From assembly GCA_013003395.1 (NCBI GenBank), contig JABDJC010000117.1, positions 1 to 42,657 on the forward strand: a stretch of DNA of 42,657 nt, in the 5' to 3' direction. Position 1 is the stretch's first letter, and every line of letters starts with the position of its first letter. The notes below the pieces were generated by a model. The model had not been told where the DNA came from. It saw only the letters and a program-made list of their open reading frames with translations, and did not search any database. This stretch comes from Acidimicrobiia bacterium. GTDB taxonomy: Bacteria; Actinomycetota; Acidimicrobiia; Spongiisociales; UBA5794. The position numbers and the translations under genes were made by a program. Positions 1-9,425 of this stretch are shown here, piece by piece.

Positions 1-1497
1 CTCACCGTGCAGTTCACGCTCTGCTCGCCGCAGCCTGCGTTCCAGCAGATCGCTGCGTTCACGCCGTTCGGAATCCAGCCGTCCGAGCATCTCGAGGCGA
101 CGGGTGGAGCTCCGCTCGACAACCCGATCGGGACTGGACCGTTCGTCCTCGACAGCTGGAACCGCGGTGACAGCATCATCTTCAGTCGCAACGACAACTA
201 CTGGGGAGACGCTCCGGCGTTCGACACCCTCGTGTTTCGTTGGGCCACCGAGGGAGCGGCCCGCCTGCTCGAGTTGCAGTCCGGGACGGTCGATCAGATC
301 ACGAACCTGAGTCCTGACGATTTCGAGACGGTCCGGAACGACGACAGCCTGCAGTTCTTGCCGGTCACGAACCCGAACACGTTGTATCTCGCCATGACGT
401 CGCAACTCGATCCGTTTGGCGATGCGCCGGGTGGGGACACCGTCTTCGCCGACCCGTTGGTCCGTGAGGCCATCGCAAAGGGAATCGATCGCCAGCGAAT
501 CGTCGACAACTTCTTCCCAGATGGGTCAGAAGTTGCGTCACACTTCACTCCTTGTTCGATCCCGAACGGGTGCGAAGGCGACGCGTGGTACGACTTCGAC
601 GCAGCAGAGGCCCGCGACCTGCTCGCCCAAGCAGGCTTCCCTGACGGCTTTGAAACCAAGATCTTCTACCGCGACGTGTTCCGTGGCTATCTCCCAGAAC
701 CGGGATCAGTTGCAGTGGAGTTCCAGACACAGCTCAAAGAGAATCTCAACATCGACGCCGAAGTCGTCGTGATGGAATCGGGAGAGTTCATCGACGAGTC
801 CACCAACGGACGACTCGACGGGTTCTACCTCCTCGGCTGGGGTGCTGACTACCCACACGTGACGAACTTCCTCGACTTCCACTTCAGCAAGTCGAATCCG
901 CAGTTCGGAGAGCCGCACGAGGAGATCTGGTCGTTGCTCGAGCAGGGTTCCACGATCGCCGACGCCGCTGAGGCTGCGCCGATCTATGAGCAGGCGAACA
1001 ACGCCATCCGCGAACTGGTGCCGATGGTTCCCATCGCCCATGGTGCGTCTGCGTCAGCGGCGCTTGCCACGGTGGAGAACGCACACTTCCCGCCGTTCGG
1101 TGCGCCACAGTTCGAGTCGGTCAATCCTGGCAAGGACACGTTCGTGTTCATGCAGAACGCCGAGCCGATCAGCCTGTACTGCGCCGACGAAACCGACGGC
1201 GAGTCGTTGTCGGCCTGTCAGCAGGTCGTCGAGCCGCTCTTGAACTACGCCATCGACTCTGGTGATGTGGTTCCGGCGCTCGCCACCGGTTGTACCGCCA
1301 ACGAGGATGCCACCGTTTGGACCTGCGAGCTGCGGGCGAACGTGGTGTTCAGCGACGGCAGTCACTTCGACGCCAACGACGTTGTGGCATCGTGGTCTGC
1401 AGGCATCGACGGCCGCAACCCACTGCACGTGGGTAACACCGGCGCCTTCGAGTACTACAGCTACCTGTGGGACAGCGTCATTCCTTCGGACGGATGA
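1..1497 (+). CDS. ABC transporter substrate-binding protein, family 5 (5' end cut by window)
   Basis: This is the extracellular binding protein of a dipeptide/oligopeptide-type importer. The reading frame is open from base 1, so the signal peptide and first lobe lie outside the window; 498 residues are visible. Family-5 features include GTGPFVLDSW near the left end, the segment FADPLVREAIAKGIDR and the aromatic segment GWGADYPHVTNFLDFHF. Oddly, after the expected C-terminus the chain continues, from about visible residue 380, with a second copy of the family's N-terminal lobe (FVFMQNAEPISLYC, VVEPLLNY, VVPALATGC, FSDGSHFDANDVVASW) and then stops. The following permease and ATPase genes support a peptide-importer role. 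The function is confident; the substrate is unknown. Confidence 0.88.
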   Translation, partial: LTVQFTLCSPQPAFQQIAAFTPFGIQPSEHLEATGGAPLDNPIGTGPFVLDSWNRGDSIIFSRNDNYWGDAPAFDTLVFRWATEGAARLLELQSGTVDQITNLSPDDFETVRNDDSLQFLPVTNPNTLYLAMTSQLDPFGDAPGGDTVFADPLVREAIAKGIDRQRIVDNFFPDGSEVASHFTPCSIPNGCEGDAWYDFDAAEARDLLAQAGFPDGFETKIFYRDVFRGYLPEPGSVAVEFQTQLKENLNIDAEVVVMESGEFIDESTNGRLDGFYLLGWGADYPHVTNFLDFHFSKSNPQFGEPHEEIWSLLEQGSTIADAAEAAPIYEQANNAIRELVPMVPIAHGASASAALATVENAHFPPFGAPQFESVNPGKDTFVFMQNAEPISLYCADETDGESLSACQQVVEPLLNYAIDSGDVVPALATGCTANEDATVWTCELRANVVFSDGSHFDANDVVASWSAGIDGRNPLHVGNTGAFEYYSYLWDSVIPSDG

Positions 1498-1523
1498 TCC
1501 GTTGAACAACTGACGACAACTGC

Positions 1524-1558
1524 AAGAGACCCGCTCACCACGCGTGAGCGGGTCTCTT
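1524..1558 (+). terminator. Hairpin terminator between the binding protein and the permease genes
   Basis: A perfect inverted repeat has arms AGAGACCCGCTCAC (1525-1538) and GTGAGCGGGTCTCT (1544-1557), extended by one A-T pair, with the 5-nt loop CACGC, followed by TTTG. The stem is strong but the T run is short. It lies 27 bases after the binding-protein stop, so it probably causes partial termination and makes binding protein in excess over membrane components. Confidence 0.8.
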
Positions 1559-1603
1559 TGCCTAACGTGACGAAATCCCCCGGTGAAGAGGAGGTGACGA
1601 GGG

Positions 1604-2671
1604 ATGGTCCAATATGTGGCGCGCCGATTGCTCTACGCCATTCCGGTGCTCATCGGGATCCTGCTCGTCACCTTCATTCTCGCCCGCCTCATTCCGGGTG
1701 ACCCGTGCAAGTCGATTCTCGGCGAAAAGGCCACGCCTGCCGTGTGCGAGGTGTTCGCAGAGAACAAAGGGTTGAACGAGCCGATGCCGGTGCAGCTCGC
1801 TTTGTACGCCCAAGACGTCATCCAGGGCGACCTGGGCGACTCAATCCGCTTCTCCCGGCCCGTGGCGCAAATTCTCGTCGAGCGACTTCCGATGACCATC
1901 GAGTTGTCAACGGCCGCCCTCTTTCTCGCGCTTCTCGTTGGCATCCCTCTCGGCATCATCTCCGCGATGAAACACAACACCTCCGTCGATGTGGGGACGA
2001 TGGTGTTCGCCAACGTTGGCGTTTCCATGCCGGTGTTTTGGCTTGGCCTCATGCTCATCTATCTCTTCGCCGCGCTCCTAGGGTGGTTACCGCCCTCTGG
2101 GAGACTTTCTGCCGGGTTCGTTTCGGTCCCGTTCTATGAAGTGTGGAACTGGTCGGTGACCGAGGACACCTTCCGATTCACGTTGCTCGAGTTCATCTCC
2201 AACCACTTCATCTTCAACTCGATCATCACGGGAGACTGGGAGATTGCGAGGGACGCGATTCGGCACCTCGTACTCCCGGCCATTGCGTTGAGCACCATTC
2301 CAACGGCGATCATCGCTCGCATGACGCGATCGTCCCTGCTCGATGTCATGGGTCGTGACTACATACGGACTGCTCGCGCGAAGGGAGCGCCCGAGCGCTC
2401 CGTGGTCATCCGGCACGGACTCCGAAATGCCATGCTTCCCGTCGTGACCATCATCGGTCTGCAGTTGGGGGCCCTGCTGTCGGGAGCCGTGTTGACCGAG
2501 ACCGTTTTCAGTCTCGCCGGTGTCGGCACCATGTTGTTCGAGGCGATAACGGCGCGTGACTTCCCGATCATCCAGGGGTTCGTGGTGGTGATCGCCACCG
2601 GATATGTGTTGGTGAACCTTCTCGTTGACATCTCCTACGCCTACCTCGATCCGCGGATCAGGTTGGAGTAG
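1604..2671 (+). CDS. ABC transporter permease, DppB/OppB type
   Basis: This is an inner-membrane permease of a dipeptide/oligopeptide importer, 355 residues, within the usual range. The first transmembrane helix spans about residues 9-30 and is followed by the family hallmark RLIPGDP. The binding-protein-dependent transport domain covers about 95-345. The ATPase-coupling EAA loop is at about residue 252 (DYIRTARAKGAPERSV). The ATG is preceded by a good GAGGAG ribosome site at about 1588-1593. It follows the binding-protein gene after a hairpin and sits 2 nt ahead of the second permease gene, so the two are co-transcribed. Substrate specificity cannot be read from the sequence. Confidence 0.95.
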   Translation: MVQYVARRLLYAIPVLIGILLVTFILARLIPGDPCKSILGEKATPAVCEVFAENKGLNEPMPVQLALYAQDVIQGDLGDSIRFSRPVAQILVERLPMTIELSTAALFLALLVGIPLGIISAMKHNTSVDVGTMVFANVGVSMPVFWLGLMLIYLFAALLGWLPPSGRLSAGFVSVPFYEVWNWSVTEDTFRFTLLEFISNHFIFNSIITGDWEIARDAIRHLVLPAIALSTIPTAIIARMTRSSLLDVMGRDYIRTARAKGAPERSVVIRHGLRNAMLPVVTIIGLQLGALLSGAVLTETVFSLAGVGTMLFEAITARDFPIIQGFVVVIATGYVLVNLLVDISYAYLDPRIRLE

Positions 2672-2673
2672 GA

Positions 2674-3627
2674 ATGTCGCGTCTGAGTCGCAAAGCGGAA
2701 GAGCTGGTTTCTGACGGTCTCGAGGATCGGATCCTGGAAGAACCGACAGGGTTGTGGCGCGGTGCATGGAAGCGGCTGCTCAGGCGAAAAGGCGGCATCG
2801 TCGGCATGATCATCATCGGGATCATGGTGCTCACGGCAATCTTTGCCGACGTGATCGCGCCATACAGCCCGACTGAGGACTTCATCGGCGAGCCGAATGT
2901 CACTCGGCGCGATGGGCCGTGTATCCACTTCCTCGGCTGTGACGAGTCTCGTCCGCAATTCATCATGGGTCTCGACGGCAACGCTCGCGACGAATTCTCT
3001 CGAATCGTTCACGGCTCGAGGGCCAGCCTGCTCGTCGGCATGGTGACGGTGACCGTCGCGTTCAGCGTCGGCTCGATCCTCGGTGCGGTTGCCGGCTTCT
3101 GGGGAGGATGGCTCGACAACGTGATCATGCGGATCATGGACGTCATCCTCGGATTCCCCTCGTTCCTGCTGGCCATCGCCATCGTTGCCGCGCTCGGACC
3201 CGGACTGACGAACGCGATGTTCGCCATCGCCATCGTTTCCATTCCTTCCTACGCGCGCGTGATGCGCGCCAGTGTGCTCTCGATCAAGGAGATGGACTTC
3301 GTCGCGGCGTCCCGGGCACTTGGCGCCTCGAAGATCAGGCTGCTCGTCACTCGGGTGGTACCGAATGCACTCACACCACTGGTCGTGATCGGCACCCTTG
3401 GCGTCGCCGGAGCCATTCTGGATGCGGCCGGTCTGAGCTTCCTCGGTCTTGGTGCTCAGCCTCCCGATCCTGAGTGGGGCAGCATGCTGGCTTCGGAACG
3501 GAACCAGGTGTTCAGCGCGCCGCATCTGGTGTTCTTCCCGGGTCTGGCGATCATGTTCACCGTGCTCGGCTTCAACCTTCTCGGCGACGGCATGAGAGAC
3601 GCTCTCGATCCGGCACTGAACGAATGA
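2674..3627 (+). CDS. ABC transporter permease, DppC/OppC type
   Basis: This is the second permease of the peptide-type importer, 317 residues. The N-terminal OppC-type segment (about 20-75) carries one transmembrane helix ([23 protein letters not shown]). The transport domain begins near residue 115 and contains an EAA loop at about 208 ([17 protein letters not shown]). The family ending is present ([20 protein letters not shown]). The ATG is 2 nt after the previous stop. Its own stop overlaps the following ATPase start as ATGA, which indicates translational coupling. It should form a heterodimer with the preceding permease. Confidence 0.95.
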   Translation: MSRLSRKAEELVSDGLEDRILEEPTGLWRGAWKRLLRRKGGIVGMIIIGIMVLTAIFADVIAPYSPTEDFIGEPNVTRRDGPCIHFLGCDESRPQFIMGLDGNARDEFSRIVHGSRASLLVGMVTVTVAFSVGSILGAVAGFWGGWLDNVIMRIMDVILGFPSFLLAIAIVAALGPGLTNAMFAIAIVSIPSYARVMRASVLSIKEMDFVAASRALGASKIRLLVTRVVPNALTPLVVIGTLGVAGAILDAAGLSFLGLGAQPPDPEWGSMLASERNQVFSAPHLVFFPGLAIMFTVLGFNLLGDGMRDALDPALNE

Positions 3628-4622
3628 TGGGCGAAGGCGAGCCACTGCTCGACGTGCGTGATCTCAAGACGCACTTCCACACCCGCGCCGGTGTCGTCCA
3701 AGCGGTTGACGGCGTGTCGATTCACGTGCGCAAGGGCGAGGTGCTCGGCGTCGTAGGCGAGTCGGGGTGCGGTAAGAGCGTGACGTCGCTGTCCATCATG
3801 CAGTTGGTGCCGCCTCCAGGGAAGATCGAGGGAGGCTCCGTCACCTTCGACGGCGTGGATCTGCTCGATCTCTCAGCCAAACAGCTCCGGGATATGCGCG
3901 GCGAACGCATGTCGATGATCTTCCAACAGCCGACGTCGTCGCTCAACCCGGTGTATCGAGTTGGAGCACAGATCGGCGAGGTCTTCGATCTCCATCGCGA
4001 ATACAAGAAGGCGCGCCGTGACGAGCGCGTCGTCGAAATGCTCGCCCAGGTCGGGATTCCGGACCCAGGCCGTCGCGCCGCCTCGTTCCCGCACGAGATG
4101 TCTGGCGGGATGGCTCAGCGGGTCATGATCGCCATGGCGCTGGCTTGTGAGCCTGAACTACTCATAGCCGATGAGCCCACGACCGCCCTCGACGTGACCA
4201 TTCAGGCGCAGATTCTGGACCTGATGCGCGACCTGCAGAAGAACACCGGCACGGCGACGATCCTCATCACCCACGATCTCGGCGTCGTAGCCGAGATGGC
4301 CGATCGAGTCGCCGTGATGTACGCGGGCGAGATCGTCGAAGAAACGGACGTGGCCACGCTGTTCGCCGATCCGAAGCATCCATATGCCCAGGGTCTCATC
4401 GGTTCGATTCCCGTGTTGGGACGTGAAGAGGAAGAGTTGTCGGTGATACCGGGCACGGTGCCGAGCCTCGTCAATCCACCACCAGGGTGTCGGTTCGCTC
4501 CCCGATGTGAGGCGAGGATCGCGGCAGGTCTGGAGATCTGCACGAAAGAGCATCCCGCGTTGGCGCCGGTGACTCCGGGCCACGATGTTCGCTGTTGGCT
4601 CTATCGGGATGGCGTCACATGA
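3624..4622 (+). CDS. ABC transporter ATP-binding protein, DppD/OppD type
   Basis: This is one of two ATPases energising the importer, 332 residues. Walker A is [11 protein letters not shown] at about 45-55, the Q-loop is in [10 protein letters not shown], the signature MSGGMAQR is near 159, Walker B is LLIADEP near 179, and the switch His is in ITHD. A C-terminal oligopeptide-transporter tail follows ([11 protein letters not shown] ... HDVRCWLY) with the cysteines that often hold an iron-sulfur cluster in this family. I chose the ATG at 3624, which overlaps the permease stop as ATGA; ATG 3627 is an alternative. The frame stays open further upstream, but that part is antisense-free shadow inside the permease gene. 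Confidence 0.95.
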   Translation: MMGEGEPLLDVRDLKTHFHTRAGVVQAVDGVSIHVRKGEVLGVVGESGCGKSVTSLSIMQLVPPPGKIEGGSVTFDGVDLLDLSAKQLRDMRGERMSMIFQQPTSSLNPVYRVGAQIGEVFDLHREYKKARRDERVVEMLAQVGIPDPGRRAASFPHEMSGGMAQRVMIAMALACEPELLIADEPTTALDVTIQAQILDLMRDLQKNTGTATILITHDLGVVAEMADRVAVMYAGEIVEETDVATLFADPKHPYAQGLIGSIPVLGREEEELSVIPGTVPSLVNPPPGCRFAPRCEARIAAGLEICTKEHPALAPVTPGHDVRCWLYRDGVT

Positions 4623-5635
4623 CCGAGCCACTCGTCCAGGTGCGCAACCTCGAGAAGCACTTCCCCGTTCGAGGAGGAGTGCTGCAACGAACCACAGGCT
4701 GGGTCAAAGCGGTGACTGGCGTTTCGTTCGACATCGCCAAGGGCGAGACGCTCGGTCTCGTGGGGGAATCCGGGTGCGGCAAGTCGACGCTCGGGCGGAT
4801 GCTGGTGCGACTGCTCGATCCGACCGGTGGCTCGATCCTGTTCGAGAACGTAGACATCGCCACGGCGTCCGGCAACGAGCTCAAGACGCTGCGGCGAGAT
4901 GTCCAGATGATCTTCCAAGATCCGTACTCCTCGCTCGATCCGAGGACTCAGGTGGGGTCTTCCATCGCCGAAGGCCTCAAGATCCATGGAATCGGCGACA
5001 GCGACGAAGTGCAAGAACGGGTGTCCGAGATGCTGGAGCTCGTCGGCCTCGAGCGACATCACGCGTCGCGGTTCCCTCACGAGTTCTCAGGGGGCCAGCG
5101 TCAACGGATTGGCATCGCCCGTGCACTCATTCTGCGGCCGCGGTTTGTCGTTGCTGACGAACCTGTGTCGGCGCTCGACGTGTCGGTGCAGGCCCAAGTG
5201 CTCAACCTGCTGAGTGAATTGCAGCAGGAACTCGATCTGACACTGTTGTTCATCGCGCACAACCTCGCCGTCGTCGAACACGTATCTGATCGAGTCGCGG
5301 TGATGTACCTCGGCGACATCGTCGAGATCGCGCATCGAGACGACTTGTATCGCGAACCCCAGCATCCGTACACGGAAGCACTGCTGTCAGCGATTCCGAT
5401 CCCGGATCCCACGTTGAAGCGTGATCGTGTCGTGCTGGTCGGTGACGTTCCCAGTCCGCTCAATCCACCTACCGGCTGCAAGTTCCATCCTCGGTGCCCG
5501 ATCGCGCACCTCGGCGTTTGCGACATCGAAACGCCGCACCTGGAGTATGTCGCCGAAGGCTCGATTCACGAAGCGTCGTGTCATCTGCGGACCGGTGCGT
5601 ATCGCCATCTCGATCCGTCCCGAACCAACACCTGA
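4619..5635 (+). CDS. ABC transporter ATP-binding protein, DppF/OppF type
   Basis: This is the partner ATPase of the importer, 338 residues. Walker A is [13 protein letters not shown] at about 49, the Q-loop is in [11 protein letters not shown], the signature [15 protein letters not shown] is near 156, and Walker B is FVVADEP near 176. The switch histidine is in IAHNLAVV, the usual variant in this subfamily. The oligopeptide C-terminal tail ([12 protein letters not shown]) carries conserved cysteines. The start overlaps the previous stop as ATGA, and the stop overlaps the next start in the same way, so five genes are coupled in a row. Confidence 0.95.
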   Translation: MTEPLVQVRNLEKHFPVRGGVLQRTTGWVKAVTGVSFDIAKGETLGLVGESGCGKSTLGRMLVRLLDPTGGSILFENVDIATASGNELKTLRRDVQMIFQDPYSSLDPRTQVGSSIAEGLKIHGIGDSDEVQERVSEMLELVGLERHHASRFPHEFSGGQRQRIGIARALILRPRFVVADEPVSALDVSVQAQVLNLLSELQQELDLTLLFIAHNLAVVEHVSDRVAVMYLGDIVEIAHRDDLYREPQHPYTEALLSAIPIPDPTLKRDRVVLVGDVPSPLNPPTGCKFHPRCPIAHLGVCDIETPHLEYVAEGSIHEASCHLRTGAYRHLDPSRTNT

Positions 5636-6768
5636 TGAGTCTGCCCGCCGAGTACCTCGCCGAGTTCTCAGAGCCTGCCGGATACCTGGAGTTCGCCTCG
5701 ATCGGCCCGCTCTCACGTCACGTGCAGACGGAGATCGCTGACGCCTACGCCGCAGTGGCGGAGCCGACAGGCACCGTGGCGCCGCCGATGGTTGAACGCT
5801 GGATGACGGCAAGGGACGCGATGGGGCGGCTCCTCGGCGTGCCGGCCGATCGATGCACCGGCACACACAACACGTCCGTGGGATTGTTCCAGACAGCCTT
5901 CGGTCTGCTGTCCAGGGGTGGCAACGTCGTCGTGCCGTCGCATGAGTTTCCCGCCAACCTGTATCCGTGGCTGCGCGCCGAGTCGGTTGGCGGACCAACT
6001 GTGCGGCTGGTCGACATACCCGATCACCGCGTGACTGCGGCGGCTCTTGCCGACGCGGTCGACGATGAGACGGTGGGAATCGCCGTGAGTCTCGTCGACT
6101 TCCGAACAGGTTTCCGCCTCGACGTCGAGTCGCTCAGGGAGCTGTCGCCATCTGCGCTGCTGATTGTTGATGCGATCCAGGGGCTCGGGGCCGTCCGTTT
6201 CGAGATGGGGTCAGCCGACGTGGTCGTGGCCGGCGGACAGAAATGGATGCGAGCGGGATGGGGGAGTGGCGTCCATGCCGTGTCCGAGCGTGCGCAAGAC
6301 CTACTCGAGCCAACGCTCACCGGTTGGTACGGCGTGGAAGGCTTTCTCGACACCGCAGTTCCGGCGCCGCATCCGCCTCGGCCTGACGCTGACCAGTTCC
6401 ACGAAGGCTCGCCTGCGATCTTCGGCGGGTACGCCTTCGGAGCCGCAATCGAGGTAATCGAAATGGCAGGCATCGACCTGATCGAGAAGACGATTCTGGA
6501 CACGTCTCGAGAGTTCGAGTCGGCGCTGCGCGCGGCAGGTGCCGAGATGGTCTCGCCGTGGCGCAACGATTCGGAGCGTGCTGGGATCCTCAGTTTCCGA
6601 ATGCCGGGTCACGATCAGAGTGCTGTTGCGTCCCACCTCCACGACCGGGGAGTCATCGTGTCGGAACGCGCCGGCTGGCTACGCGCCGCTCCTCACGCGT
6701 CAACCGGTCGAGACACCGTGCCCATGCTGGTGGATGCCATCGCCGAGTTTGTCAGGTCCGTGGCGTGA
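5635..6768 (+). CDS. PLP-dependent class-V aminotransferase-fold enzyme
   Basis: A 377-residue fold-type-I PLP enzyme of the cysteine-desulfurase / isopenicillin-epimerase / kynureninase superfamily. The predicted Schiff-base lysine is K203 in VVAGGQKWM, and the cofactor-pairing aspartate is D179 in LIVDAIQGLG. The N-terminal FASIGPLS segment resembles the substrate entry region of class-V enzymes. Kynureninase-specific signatures are not evident, so I give no specific activity. The ATG overlaps the ATPase stop (TGATG), placing it in the peptide-importer operon; it may process an imported amino acid or amine. Its 3' end overlaps the convergent YibE/F gene by 69 bp. Confidence 0.8.
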   Translation: MSLPAEYLAEFSEPAGYLEFASIGPLSRHVQTEIADAYAAVAEPTGTVAPPMVERWMTARDAMGRLLGVPADRCTGTHNTSVGLFQTAFGLLSRGGNVVVPSHEFPANLYPWLRAESVGGPTVRLVDIPDHRVTAAALADAVDDETVGIAVSLVDFRTGFRLDVESLRELSPSALLIVDAIQGLGAVRFEMGSADVVVAGGQKWMRAGWGSGVHAVSERAQDLLEPTLTGWYGVEGFLDTAVPAPHPPRPDADQFHEGSPAIFGGYAFGAAIEVIEMAGIDLIEKTILDTSREFESALRAAGAEMVSPWRNDSERAGILSFRMPGHDQSAVASHLHDRGVIVSERAGWLRAAPHASTGRDTVPMLVDAIAEFVRSVA

Positions 6769-7962
6769 CACGTACCAGGCAGCCAACCAGGTCGTGAACG
6801 GCACCGCCGCGACGAGCCCGATCGACCCGACCATCGTTCTGATGATCTCTATGGCGATCACTTCGCTGTTCGCCGTGGCGCCCAACGACTGATCGGTCAG
6901 CACCAACAGCACCAGCAACGGCAACGAAGCGCCGGCATAGGCGAGCAGCAGCGTATTGACCGTCGAGGCGATGTGGTCGCGGCCGATGCGTAGACCCGAG
7001 CGAACGAGGTCGACCATCCGCAGCGCAGGGTTGGTCCGCGCGAGTTCCCACACGGCCGATGCCTGCGTCACGGTCACGTCGTCGAGGGCACCGGCGGCGC
7101 CGAGCACGATGCCGGCCAGAACCAGTCCTCTGACATCCACCGTCTCGACCCCGATGAGGAAAAACACTTCCTCGCTGCTCAGTCCGGAGAGCTCGGCTGC
7201 GCTGACCACCAACGACGAGAGCAGTGCCGTAAGGCCGAGCGCGCTGAGCGTTCCGAGAAGGGCGACGTGTGTCATCTTGGAGAATCCGTGCGCGAGGTAC
7301 AGGGCAAGGTAGGCGATCACTGAGGCGCCGACGAGGGCGACGACGACGGGAGATCTGCCGTCGAGGATCGCAGGTAGGACGAACAGCAGGAGGACCGCGA
7401 CGCTGCCACCGAGTCCTGCAAGGGCAGCTACGCCTCTGATGCCGCCGAGCACGACGACAGCTGCCGCGAATGCGATGGTCAGCCACAGCAGTACCGGCCG
7501 TCGCTGCCGGTCACTGTATTGGTAGTCGAAACCGTTCTCGCCTCCCGGGATCTTGGCCAGGACCACCGCGTCGCCGACTTCGAAGCGCGGCTGGGAGGCG
7601 TTGTCGGGGAACAATTGCTGTCTGAACTCTCCGAGGTCAGGCCCGGCGGTGAGCTCGAATATGACGGTGGCGCAGTTTTCTTCCGGTTGGAACTCGCACG
7701 GAGCGATGTCGACTGAATCCACTCTTGCCTCGTGAAAGTCTGACACGAAGCCGAATTGGCGAATGACGTCGGACCGCTCAAGCGCCTCTTCTGCGGCGCC
7801 CGTCGGCCGCACCAAGATGACGCCGATCACGGTGATGAGCGCGAGCACGACGACAGTCCACATGATCGGGTCGCGGCGGGGGTCGGCGGGTTCGGTGAAG
7901 TCGTCTGTGGCGAACGCGACCCACTCGCTCAGATCGTCGCTCTCGTTTGAGGTCTCTGTCAT
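6700..7962 (-). CDS. YibE/F-family multipass membrane protein
   Basis: A 420-residue membrane protein. It has one helix near residues 34-50, then an extracytoplasmic domain of about 100 residues (DSVDIAPCEF, GDAVVLAKIP), then about seven hydrophobic helices from about 155 to the end. The family's conserved loops are clear: GAAGALDDVTVTQA and IGRDHIASTVNTLLLAYAG. The biochemical role of YibE/F proteins is not established. The gene stands alone on the minus strand. It starts 6 nt after a TAGTCT box with no visible ribosome site, which suggests a leaderless mRNA, and its end overlaps the class-V enzyme gene tail to tail. Confidence 0.88.
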   Translation of the reverse strand: MTETSNESDDLSEWVAFATDDFTEPADPRRDPIMWTVVVLALITVIGVILVRPTGAAEEALERSDVIRQFGFVSDFHEARVDSVDIAPCEFQPEENCATVIFELTAGPDLGEFRQQLFPDNASQPRFEVGDAVVLAKIPGGENGFDYQYSDRQRRPVLLWLTIAFAAAVVVLGGIRGVAALAGLGGSVAVLLLFVLPAILDGRSPVVVALVGASVIAYLALYLAHGFSKMTHVALLGTLSALGLTALLSSLVVSAAELSGLSSEEVFFLIGVETVDVRGLVLAGIVLGAAGALDDVTVTQASAVWELARTNPALRMVDLVRSGLRIGRDHIASTVNTLLLAYAGASLPLLVLLVLTDQSLGATANSEVIAIEIIRTMVGSIGLVAAVPFTTWLAAWYVSRHGPDKLGDGIHQHGHGVSTG

Positions 7963-7974
7963 GACCAGAGACTA
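7963..7974 (-). promoter_or_regulatory. Leaderless-type -10 box before the YibE/F gene
   Basis: On the minus strand TAGTCT (7974-7969) is followed after 6 nt by the ATG at 7962. No Shine-Dalgarno sequence fits in this gap, so transcription probably begins at or next to the start codon. Confidence 0.6.
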
Positions 7975-7995
7975 GAACGCTGCGATCAATCGCTT

Positions 7996-8058
7996 CTGGT
8001 ACCTAAGGACTGTCGATCAGTGGCACTGTACGGGGGTCCAATGAGGCGCTAATTTGCC
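7996..8058 (+). promoter_or_regulatory. Predicted TauR operator and promoter of tpa-ald
   Basis: CTGGTACC (7996-8003) is followed by TGGCACTGTAC (8021-8031) and GGGTCCAA (8034-8041). The two GTAC cores are 29 bp apart. A -10-like TAATTT (8050-8055) lies 14 bp after the start of GTCCAA, so the second core overlaps the -35 position. The same elements with the same spacings precede pta. MocR regulators commonly bind such paired sites next to -35 regions. That TauR is the binder is inference. Confidence 0.7.
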
Positions 8059-8090
8059 TTCGGGGATCTTGCACCAATCTGGAGGCTGAG

Positions 8091-9425
8091 TTGGGTACTC
8101 GAACAGACCTGCGTCATCTCGTTCTGCACTTCACGAAAGGGAGCGATTGGGCGGCGGGCTCGGTCCCGATCTACGTGCGAGGCGAAGGCAACTACTTGTG
8201 GGACGACGCGGGAAACAAGTACCTCGACGGTCTCGCCGGCCTGTTCGTGGTGCAGATCGGTCACGGACGAACCGACTTCGGGAAGGCCGCTGCCAAGCAG
8301 ATGGAGCAGCTCGCCTACACGCCTTCTTGGGGAGCAACCCATCCCTCCTCGCTGGAAGCAGCCAAGCTGATCGCTGATCTGGCGCCAGGTGACCTCGACG
8401 CAGTCTTCTTCGTCACCTCCGGGTCCGAGGCCGTCGAGTCGGCGATCAAGTTCGCCAGGCAATATCACACGAGTCAGGGCAACCCGGGCAAGACGAAGGT
8501 CATCAGTCGCAACCTCGCCTATCACGGCACAACCATGGGTGCCTTGTCGGCAACCGGTCTCGACGACATCCGAACCCAGTTTCAGCCGCTCCTGCCGGGT
8601 TTCATCAAGGTGCCCAACACGCTGGGGGCCACTGATGGAATCGCGGCTGCGGCCGCAGTCGAGCAGGCCATTCTCGATGCAGGTCCCGAGACCGTCGGTC
8701 TGCTGATGGCAGAACCCGTGCAGAACGGCGGAGGAGCGATCGCACCGCCACCCGGGTATTGGCAAGAGCTTCGCCGGATCTGTGACAAGTACAACGTGTT
8801 GCTGCATTCGGACGAGGTGATCAATGCGTTCGGCCGCCTCGGTGAGTGGTTCGGCGCCGACTACGTCGATGTCGTTCCCGACATGATCTCCTTCGCCAAG
8901 GGTGCCACCTCTGGTTATGTGCCGATCGGTGGTTTGATCATCAGACGCCCACTAGTTGACAATCTGATGAACTGCGAGGGCGGCACGTTCACTCACGGCG
9001 CCACCTGGGGTGGGCATCCGGTTTCGATGGTCACCGCGATAGCCAATATCACCGCCATGCGAGACGAAGGCGTCCTCGAAAACGTTCGAGCCAACACTGC
9101 CGGGTTCCGGGATCGACTGGACAAGCTCACCGAGGCGCACGACGTCGTTGCAGAGGTGCGTGGTGCCGGATACTTCTACGCAGTCGACCTGTGTGTGAGT
9201 AGGGAGCGGGGAATCGACCTGACGGCGGAACAGGCGGCCGAGTATGTTGGCCAGGTGTTGCCAAAGGCGATCTCAGAGGCAGGCTTGCTCATCCGGGCTG
9301 ACAAGCGCGGGCGGCCGAAACTCATGCTCTCACCGATTCTCACCGCAGGGCCCGCCGAGCTCGACGAGCTGATGGAGAAGCTGAGCAGGGTGCTCGACTC
9401 GATGGCCTCTAGGCTCGCTACATGA
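8091..9425 (+). CDS. tpa: Taurine--pyruvate aminotransferase
   Basis: This class-III PLP aminotransferase (444 residues) should convert taurine plus pyruvate to sulfoacetaldehyde plus L-alanine in the cytoplasm. The predicted PLP lysine is K270 in ISFAKGATSGYVPIGG. Other class-III landmarks are VTSGSEAVESAIKFAR, SRNLAYHGTTMGALSATG and LLHSDEVINAFGRLGEWFG. The TTG start is set by GGAGG at 8081-8085, 5 nt upstream. Sequence alone would allow other omega-aminotransferase activities (putrescine, beta-alanine). The taurine assignment comes from the linked ald, tauABC, tauR, pta and xsc genes. It overlaps ald as ATGA and is predicted to be TauR-controlled. Confidence 0.88.
   Translation: MGTRTDLRHLVLHFTKGSDWAAGSVPIYVRGEGNYLWDDAGNKYLDGLAGLFVVQIGHGRTDFGKAAAKQMEQLAYTPSWGATHPSSLEAAKLIADLAPGDLDAVFFVTSGSEAVESAIKFARQYHTSQGNPGKTKVISRNLAYHGTTMGALSATGLDDIRTQFQPLLPGFIKVPNTLGATDGIAAAAAVEQAILDAGPETVGLLMAEPVQNGGGAIAPPPGYWQELRRICDKYNVLLHSDEVINAFGRLGEWFGADYVDVVPDMISFAKGATSGYVPIGGLIIRRPLVDNLMNCEGGTFTHGATWGGHPVSMVTAIANITAMRDEGVLENVRANTAGFRDRLDKLTEAHDVVAEVRGAGYFYAVDLCVSRERGIDLTAEQAAEYVGQVLPKAISEAGLLIRADKRGRPKLMLSPILTAGPAELDELMEKLSRVLDSMASRLAT

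Noticed and set aside
3357-3362. GGTACC as a further TauR site (also at 38577-38582)
   Set aside because: Both are single copies inside coding genes, without a paired box or a nearby start.
3474-3623. A longer N-terminus for the DppD-type ATPase
   Set aside because: The extension overlaps the permease gene in another frame and has no homology to the ATPase family; the ATGA overlap at 3624 is typical.
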